Position numbers and translations under genes: made by a program. Of a stretch of DNA of 5,624 bases, positions 1 through 3,801 are shown one piece after another. Numbering within the stretch: the stretch's first letter is position 1; each line of letters begins with the position of its first letter. Under the pieces are notes generated by a model. It saw only the letters and a list, made by a program, of their open reading frames with translations, was not told the DNA's origin and ran no database searches. The stretch spans positions 1-5,624 of the forward strand of contig JBHHYN010000153.1 of the NCBI GenBank assembly GCA_046757565.1, read 5' to 3'. This DNA comes from JBHHYN01 sp046757565. Its GTDB lineage: Bacteria > Pseudomonadota > Gammaproteobacteria > Eutrophobiales > Eutrophobiaceae.

Positions 1-11
1 TGTCGATTATC

Positions 12-48
12 TTTAATAAAATCAGTCCGTTGTCGTTTATGGACGGAC
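12..48 (-). terminator. Probable rho-independent terminator downstream of rubredoxin
   Basis: Read on the minus strand, GTCCGT (48-43) and ACGGAC (30-25) form a 6-bp stem with a 12-base loop, followed at once by TGATTTTATT (24-15). It lies about 75 bases past the rubredoxin stop codon, in the right orientation to end that transcript. The stem is short and the T-tract is interrupted, so the call is tentative. On the plus strand there is no T-tract after the stem. Confidence 0.45.
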
Positions 49-50
49 AC

Positions 51-124
51 TAGTTACAAGTTATAAGTGATTCAGTGGAGAAGAACAGTAACACTAAGCG
101 GCGGGATCTTATAACTTGTAACTA
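51..124. repeat. Perfect 17-bp inverted repeat with 40-base spacer
   Basis: TAGTTACAAGTTATAAG (51-67) is the exact reverse complement of CTTATAACTTGTAACTA (108-124). Each arm is built of two near-identical heptamers (CTTATAA, CTTGTAA). The right arm ends with the three bases that form the rubredoxin TAG stop codon on the minus strand. A transcript could fold into a long, AU-rich hairpin, but no T-tract follows the left arm. It may stabilise the mRNA 3' end, be a family of dispersed intergenic repeats, or be the ends of a tiny non-autonomous insertion. No target-site duplication is obvious. Confidence 0.75.
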
Positions 125-286
125 AACCTCGACCATCTCAAAATCCTCCTTCCTGGCGCCGCAATCCGGACAGGACCAGTTCAGCGGGACATCTTCCCAT
201 TTTGTACCGGCGGCAATACCGTCTTCCGGCCAGCCCTGCTCTTCGTCATAGATAAAACCACATATCATACACATATATTTTTTCAC
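122..286 (-). CDS. rubA: Rubredoxin (54 aa)
   Basis: This is a small cytoplasmic electron carrier with one iron held by four cysteines. The protein has the two required pairs: CMIC (C6 and C9) and CPDC (C39 and C42). The family core GFIYDEEQGWPEDGIAAGT and the ending ARKEDFEMVEV are also present. The length of 54 residues is normal. I chose the GTG at 286 because it gives the standard VKKYMC start (read as MKKYMC). The next in-frame ATG upstream would add 40 residues unrelated to rubredoxin and would run into thiD. The Shine-Dalgarno match is weak (GGGG about 7 bases upstream). The gene is divergent from thiD. The electron partner is unknown; in related bacteria rubredoxins serve alkane hydroxylases, peroxide or oxygen detoxification, or other oxidoreductases, and nothing here decides which. 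Confidence 0.93.
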   Translation of the reverse strand: MKKYMCMICGFIYDEEQGWPEDGIAAGTKWEDVPLNWSCPDCGARKEDFEMVEV

Positions 287-313
287 GAAAGCGCCCCATT
301 CCCCCCGGTGGAA

Positions 314-342
314 TTCCAGCCTTGCTGATAGCTGTGTAGAAT
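314..342 (+). promoter_or_regulatory. Possible thiD promoter in the divergent gap
   Basis: In the 62-base gap between rubredoxin and thiD, TAGAAT (337-342) matches the -10 consensus at five of six bases. The hexamer 17 bases upstream, TTCCAG (314-319), is a poor -35. Transcription would start close to the thiD ATG at 349, giving a very short or leaderless message. That fits the absence of a visible Shine-Dalgarno sequence before that ATG. The gap is too short for a TPP riboswitch and lacks the CUGAGA signature. Confidence 0.3.
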
Positions 343-348
343 ACTCCA

Positions 349-1161
349 ATGAACAGTTCCGGGTACACAAAACCGATTGTGCTGGTATTTTCTGCCCATG
401 ATCCAAGTGGCGCGGCCGGGGTGCAGGCTGATATAGAGACCATCGCCTGCACCGGTTGTCATTGTGTCTCGGTGATTACAGCAACTACCGCGCAAAATAC
501 CACCCGATTTGATCGGCTCACTCCACAGGATCCCGCCCGGTTCAGACGGCAGACTGAAGTACTGTTGTCGGACCTGGAGTTCCATGCCTGTAAAATCGGA
601 ATGCCGGGGAGTATCGAACTGATAGAGATTATTGCCCACTTTTTAAAAAACAGGAGTGACACCCCGATTGTGCTTGATCCGATCATGGCGGCAGGTACCG
701 GTGAGGAACTGGCAAGCAAGGAATCCCTGAACAGGCTGATGGAAACATTGATCCCGCTTACCACGGTATTAACACCAAATACTGAAGAAGCCTTTGCCCT
801 CACTGATACGGATGATCGACAGGCCGCTGCTGACAAATTTTTTACACGCGGATGCAAGAATGTCCTCATAACCGGTGCAGATGAAGACACACCCCGGGTC
901 ATCAACACACTGTTCCGTAACGATCAGGCGCCGTTCCGGTTTGAATGGGAACGGCTGCCCCATAAATATCACGGTTCCGGCTGTACTCTGTCGTCCGGTA
1001 TTACCGGGTTCCTGGCGAGGGGATTCGATGTCTACACCGCGGTGGAAAAAGCCCAACAATACACCTGGCAGACACTCAAACATGGTATGAAGCTCGGCAA
1101 TAACCAGTGGCATCCGAACAGATTCTTTAATTACCGGAATGAAAACGTGTGGCAGGCATGA
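349..1161 (+). CDS. thiD: Hydroxymethylpyrimidine / phosphomethylpyrimidine kinase ThiD
   Basis: ThiD phosphorylates 4-amino-5-hydroxymethyl-2-methylpyrimidine phosphate to the pyrophosphate used by thiamin phosphate synthase, and usually also performs the first phosphorylation. It is a cytoplasmic ribokinase-fold enzyme. The 270-residue product shows the N-terminal substrate loop HDPSGAAG (17-24), SVITATTAQNT (41-51), KIGMPGS (82-88), VLDPIMAAGTG (108-118), LTPNTEEAFALT (141-152) and the C-terminal anion-hole motif HGSGCTLSSG (208-217) with the expected cysteine near 212. Length is normal. The ATG at 349 gives the expected N terminus, about ten residues before the first strand, though no clear Shine-Dalgarno precedes it. 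It is the first gene of a thiD-thiE-hemL operon and overlaps thiE by four bases. Confidence 0.95.
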   Translation: MNSSGYTKPIVLVFSAHDPSGAAGVQADIETIACTGCHCVSVITATTAQNTTRFDRLTPQDPARFRRQTEVLLSDLEFHACKIGMPGSIELIEIIAHFLKNRSDTPIVLDPIMAAGTGEELASKESLNRLMETLIPLTTVLTPNTEEAFALTDTDDRQAAADKFFTRGCKNVLITGADEDTPRVINTLFRNDQAPFRFEWERLPHKYHGSGCTLSSGITGFLARGFDVYTAVEKAQQYTWQTLKHGMKLGNNQWHPNRFFNYRNENVWQA

Positions 1162-1802
1162 GTCCGCCGATAAAAAACGGTTTATACGCCATCACCGATT
1201 GCGATAATCTCTCATTTGAAATGGTGTTGAACAAAACCCGTCTGATACTGGATGCCGGCATAGCGGCTTTGCAGTACCGGGACAAATTCAGTGCTGCCAA
1301 GTTTCGCCTGGACAGGGCCAGGGCATTACAGAAACTATGCAGCCAGTATGGTGTGCCGTTCTTGATCAATGATGATATCCGCATTGCTAAACAGATTGAT
1401 GCGGATGGTGTGCATATCGGCAGGGACGACCCGGGCTACCAGGAATCCCGGGCCATTCTTGGAGAGAAAATCATTATTGGTGTTTCCTGCTACAACAGCC
1501 TGCCGGACGCCATGACCGCTCAACGCATGGGGGCCGACTACATCGCTTTTGGCTCATTCTTCCCTACAGAATCAAAAAAAAACAGTGTTAAAGCTTCACC
1601 TGATCTGATAACCGCAGCGAAAAAAAAATTGTTTATTCCAATTGTTGCCATCGGTGGTATTACCGTTGAAAATGGCAAACCATTGCTTGAAGCAGGCGCT
1701 GACATGCTCGCATGCATCAGTAGCCTTTACGCTTCGGATGCTCCACAACAGGTAGTCTTCAGGTTCAATAAACTGTTTGCAGAAACTGTCCGGGTATCAT
1801 AG
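1158..1802 (+). CDS. thiE: Thiamin phosphate synthase ThiE
   Basis: ThiE condenses hydroxymethylpyrimidine pyrophosphate with thiazole phosphate to form thiamin phosphate and pyrophosphate; it is a soluble TIM-barrel enzyme. The 214-residue product has LYAITD (9-14), the pyrophosphate-binding QYRDK (39-43), the metal-binding NDD (71-73), GVHIGRDD (84-91), GADYIAFGSFFPTESK (125-140) and AIGGIT (164-169). I chose the ATG at 1158 because its ATGA overlap with the thiD stop is typical of translational coupling. A GTG at 1149 would add three residues and cannot be excluded. Two A9 runs (1574-1582 and 1620-1628) lie inside the gene without breaking the frame. ThiD's product is the direct substrate of this enzyme, so the neighbours form consecutive steps. 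Confidence 0.94.
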   Translation: MSPPIKNGLYAITDCDNLSFEMVLNKTRLILDAGIAALQYRDKFSAAKFRLDRARALQKLCSQYGVPFLINDDIRIAKQIDADGVHIGRDDPGYQESRAILGEKIIIGVSCYNSLPDAMTAQRMGADYIAFGSFFPTESKKNSVKASPDLITAAKKKLFIPIVAIGGITVENGKPLLEAGADMLACISSLYASDAPQQVVFRFNKLFAETVRVS

Positions 1803-3079
1803 TGAAAGATAATCTGTTTGCACGGGCGCAGGAAGTCATTCCGGGTGGCGTTAACTCGCCGGTACGCGCCTTCAAGTCAGTCGGTGGTGAACCGGTTTTC
1901 TTCAGCCGTGGAGAGGGGGCCTATTTATTCGATACAGCAGGCAAGTCTTACATCGATTACGTCGGCTCCTGGGGACCGATGATCCTTGGTCATGCGCATC
2001 CGGAAGTGATTGCCAGAGTCAAGCAAACTGTAGACAAGGGCCTCAGTTTCGGCGCCCCGACCGAGCTGGAGGTCCAGTTGGCTGAGAAGATTTGCGAATT
2101 GATGCCCAACATTGAAAAAGTGCGCATGGTCAACTCAGGGACAGAGGCCGCCATGAGCGCCATACGCCTGGCGCGCGGTTTTACGGGCCGGGACAAGATA
2201 GTGAAATTTGCAGGCTGTTATCATGGTCATGCCGACTCCCTGCTGGTCAAGGCCGGTTCAGGGGCGTTAACGCTCGGGATCCCAAGTTCACCCGGGGTGC
2301 CGGAGGACTGCGCCAAATATACCCTTACCCTGACCTTTAATGACATCGCGCAACTCCAGGCAGTCTTCGCAGAGATGGGTGATGAGATAGCGGCTGTTAT
2401 TGTGGAACCGATTGCCGGCAATATGGGTTGCGTGCCGCCGGTGCCCGGCTTTCTGGAGCAGTTGCGGGACTGCTGTGATCGCTGCCGGAGCCTGCTTATC
2501 TTTGATGAGGTGATGACGGGGTTCCGCGTGGCTTTAGGTGGGGCACAGTCCCTCTACACTATCAGGCCGGACCTGACGGTGCTCGGGAAAGTCATCGGTG
2601 GCGGCATGCCAGTGGGTGCTTTTGGCGGCTACGCTGAAATTATGGACCATATTGCCCCCGACGGGCCAGTCTATCAGGCGGGTACGCTGTCGGGCAATCC
2701 GGTCGCCATGAGCGCCGGCCTGGCCACGTTGAATATCATTTCACAAGCCGGGTTTTTCGAACGGCTCGCGGCAAAGACCAATGCCTTGATGCAGGGACTG
2801 AAAGACGCGGCAGGCGTTGCCGGTATCGCTTTCACCACGAACCAGGCAGGAGGGATGTTTGCTATCTTTTTCAACGATGAGGAACCGATCACCCGGTTTT
2901 CCCAGGTCATGGCTGGCAGGCAGGAAGACTTCAGGGTATTTTTCCAGGCAATGCTGCGGCAAGGGATCTACCTGGCCCCGTCCCCTTTTGAAGCAGGTTT
3001 CATGTCCGCTGCCCATGACACCGAAGAGATTGAAAAGACAGTGGCTGCGGCGGAGTATGCCTTTAACGAGATAAGCTGA
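1802..3079 (+). CDS. hemL: Glutamate-1-semialdehyde 2,1-aminomutase HemL
   Basis: HemL is a PLP-dependent class III aminotransferase-fold enzyme. It converts glutamate-1-semialdehyde to 5-aminolevulinate, the last step of the C5 route to heme and other tetrapyrroles. The 425 residues match the usual length. Visible motifs are NSPVRAF (18-24), YVGSWGPMILGHAHP (53-67), NSGTEAAMSAIRLAR (111-125), CYHGHADSLLVKAGSG (139-154), FDEVMTGFR (234-242, with the aspartate that contacts the PLP ring), LGKVIGGGMP (261-270, with the Schiff-base lysine at about 263) and QAGTLSGNP (292-300). The GTG start gives the standard N terminus MKDNLFARAQ. It overlaps the thiE stop by one base (TAGTG) and has only a weak Shine-Dalgarno, so translation is probably coupled. 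Nothing looks degraded. Confidence 0.96.
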   Translation: MKDNLFARAQEVIPGGVNSPVRAFKSVGGEPVFFSRGEGAYLFDTAGKSYIDYVGSWGPMILGHAHPEVIARVKQTVDKGLSFGAPTELEVQLAEKICELMPNIEKVRMVNSGTEAAMSAIRLARGFTGRDKIVKFAGCYHGHADSLLVKAGSGALTLGIPSSPGVPEDCAKYTLTLTFNDIAQLQAVFAEMGDEIAAVIVEPIAGNMGCVPPVPGFLEQLRDCCDRCRSLLIFDEVMTGFRVALGGAQSLYTIRPDLTVLGKVIGGGMPVGAFGGYAEIMDHIAPDGPVYQAGTLSGNPVAMSAGLATLNIISQAGFFERLAAKTNALMQGLKDAAGVAGIAFTTNQAGGMFAIFFNDEEPITRFSQVMAGRQEDFRVFFQAMLRQGIYLAPSPFEAGFMSAAHDTEEIEKTVAAAEYAFNEIS

Positions 3080-3093
3080 GATCCGGCCGGCTA

Positions 3094-3117
3094 CCCGGTA
3101 TTTTACCTGCTACCGGG
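3094..3117 (+). terminator. Hairpin just after hemL, possible operon terminator
   Basis: CCCGGTA (3094-3100) and TACCGGG (3111-3117) form a perfect 7-bp GC-rich stem with a 10-base loop, starting 15 bases after the hemL stop codon. No T-tract follows (CAACCTGTCC), so it is not a classical rho-independent terminator. It could protect the 3' end or act with Rho. Confidence 0.4.
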
Positions 3118-3157
3118 CAACCTGTCCGTAATACCTTCCAATGGGCGATGCCACGCG

Positions 3158-3189
3158 TTTCACGCTATTCCAGAAAATTTAGCGTGGGA
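3158..3189. repeat. Inverted repeat CACGCTA / TAGCGTG
   Basis: CACGCTA (3161-3167) and TAGCGTG (3180-3186) are exact reverse complements with a 12-base spacer. In RNA the stem can extend by two G-U pairs and one A-U pair on the outside (3158-3160 with 3187-3189). No T-tract follows. It may be a second 3'-end hairpin of the thiD-thiE-hemL transcript or a protein-binding dyad. Its role is unknown. Confidence 0.4.
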
Positions 3190-3217
3190 AAGGAACTTTT
3201 CAACTGGGAGCAACCTA

Positions 3218-3246
3218 ATTACTAACACGTAAATTTCCTTAGTAAT
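3218..3246. repeat. 8-bp inverted repeat ATTACTAA / TTAGTAAT
   Basis: ATTACTAA (3218-3225) is the exact reverse complement of TTAGTAAT (3239-3246), with a 13-base spacer. The AT-rich arms and 29-bp span resemble an operator for a dimeric regulator more than a terminator. No promoter elements are obvious within it. The regulator, if any, is unknown. Confidence 0.35.
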
Positions 3247-3261
3247 CAAGAAATAATTGAG

Positions 3262-3369
3262 ATGAAGGGGACACGGATAATCCGTGTGGCAGGGTCAGGC
3301 AAAGCTATCCGTCCATTACCCGGGCCGAAGGGCCGGCGTGTTTGCCTTGAATATGAAGGATTACATTAA
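3262..3369 (+). CDS. Possible small ORF, 35 aa, function unknown
   Basis: An ATG at 3262 opens a 35-codon frame ending in TAA at 3367. The peptide is basic, with the C-terminal half PGPKGRRVCLEYEGLH containing an arginine pair and one cysteine. I do not recognise it. There is no transmembrane segment or signal peptide. Only a weak GAG precedes the ATG, which argues against efficient translation. The same bases contain possible RNA stems, so the open frame may be accidental. It could also be a fragment of a longer lost gene, since it sits next to an obvious pseudogene. Confidence 0.2.
   Translation: MKGTRIIRVAGSGKAIRPLPGPKGRRVCLEYEGLH
3271..3347 (+). other. Structured segment with mutually exclusive pairings
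   Basis: ACACGGA (3271-3277) pairs perfectly with TCCGTGT (3281-3287) as a tight hairpin. ACGGATA (3273-3279) can instead pair with TATCCGT (3306-3312), and the two pairings exclude each other. AGGCAAA (3297-3303) can pair with TTTGCCT (3341-3347) around a small GGCC-GAAG-GGCC hairpin (3323-3334). Competing helices of this kind occur in riboswitches and attenuators, but the segment does not fit any riboswitch consensus I could check from memory. It lies about 60 bases upstream of the promoter at 3407-3435, so it would not be in that transcript. Confidence 0.25.
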
Positions 3370-3406
3370 ATAATCCCCATAATTGGCAGGGATTTAAATG
3401 AAAAAC

Positions 3407-3435
3407 TTGTGAAAAATAACGGGGTTAGATAGAAT
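3407..3435 (+). promoter_or_regulatory. Sigma70-like promoter of the decayed tetR-type gene
   Basis: TTGTGA (3407-3412) and TAGAAT (3430-3435) are separated by exactly 17 bases and match the -35 and -10 consensus at four and five of six positions. Transcription would start near 3442, about 20 bases before the pseudogene ATG at 3462. A strong Shine-Dalgarno, AGGGGG (3447-3452), lies in between. With the pseudogene broken and no clear terminator before shc, this may now be one of the promoters feeding shc. Confidence 0.55.
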
Positions 3436-3444
3436 GGCTCCGTT
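3418..3444. promoter_or_regulatory. Operator-like dyad around the -10 hexamer
   Basis: AACGGGG (3418-3424) and CTCCGTT (3438-3444) form a dyad matching at six of seven positions with a 13-base spacer. The dyad's centre (3431) falls inside the -10 (3430-3435) of the promoter above. TetR-family regulators commonly repress their own promoters through dyads of this size and place. That it served the now broken regulator is inference. Confidence 0.35.
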
Positions 3445-3461
3445 TTAGGGGGAAACACTTA

Positions 3462-3751
3462 ATGGGGTTCGCTGCAAGGCGTGAACGCAACAGGGTCGAG
3501 GTGAGTGAAAAGATCCTGGGTGCGTCGCGCAAACTCATTACAACGGAGGGTTAGCAGGGGGTAAGCATGTGTAAGATCGCACCATCAATCTGCTATTCCC
3601 CTACGGTAATCTACGCGCACTTTAAATGACAAACAGCGTCTCTCTCGCACTGGTTGATGATTGGGTTAACCAGCCCCATGTACAACAACGGGTAGATCTT
3701 ATGATTGACTTGATGATCCGCAGCCTGAATCATTGCCAAGCGGAGAGGTAA
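3462..3751 (+). pseudogene. Decayed TetR/AcrR-family transcriptional regulator
   Basis: The ATG at 3462 follows a Shine-Dalgarno AGGGGG and opens a TetR-type N terminus: RRERNRVEVSEK, then ILGASRKLITTEG. The frame stops at TAG (3552-3554), where the family has an ordinary residue. It then continues in frame through the helix-turn-helix, GVSMCKIAPSICYSP and VIYAHFK (3558-3626). A TGA follows at 3627. Shifting by one base restores DKQRLSR (3628-3648), and a second shift at about 3649 gives LVDDWVNQPHVQQ and VDLMIDLMIRSLNHC, ending at TAA (3749-3751). Only about 96 codons remain against roughly 200 for the family, so most of the ligand-binding domain has been deleted. One nonsense codon, two frameshifts and a large deletion make sequencing error unlikely. 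The ligand is unknown. Its place just upstream of shc suggests, but does not prove, a former role in hopanoid control. Confidence 0.85.
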
Positions 3752-3763
3752 CAAGCCAGCCAA

Positions 3764-3769
3764 CATAAT
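3764..3769 (+). promoter_or_regulatory. Possible -10 element close to shc
   Basis: CATAAT (3764-3769) matches the -10 consensus at five of six bases and lies 32 bases before the shc ATG. The hexamer at the right -35 distance (CGGAGA, 3741-3746) is poor. TTGCCA at 3733 is a better match but 25 bases away, which is too far for normal spacing. An activator-dependent or weak promoter is possible. The shc ribosome binding site is also weak (TAGG, 3794-3797, four bases from the ATG). Confidence 0.25.
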
Positions 3770-3801
3770 TAGAAAAAGTAATCAGAAAAATTTTAGGCCT
3801 T

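Noticed and set aside
51..124. Insertion sequence ends
   Set aside because: Only 40 bases lie between the arms, there is no transposase, and no target-site duplication flanks the repeat.
287..348. TPP riboswitch before the thiamin genes
   Set aside because: The gap is only 62 bases and lacks the CUGAGA and other conserved TPP-aptamer elements.
122..406. Longer rubredoxin of 94 residues starting at an upstream ATG (406)
   Set aside because: The extra 40 residues do not resemble rubredoxin and would overlap thiD; the GTG at 286 gives the canonical N terminus.
459..908. 149-residue open frame antisense to thiD
   Set aside because: It mirrors a well-supported kinase gene, shows no recognisable motif, and is best explained as a shadow frame.
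3271..3347. Cyclic di-GMP (GEMM) riboswitch, suggested by GGCAAAGC
   Set aside because: The order of conserved blocks and the GNRA-receptor arrangement do not fit what I know of the consensus; only a short similarity is present.
3462..3751. Functional TetR gene using stop readthrough or programmed frameshifting
   Set aside because: It would need one readthrough and two shifts and would still lack most of the ligand-binding domain; pseudogene decay is far simpler.
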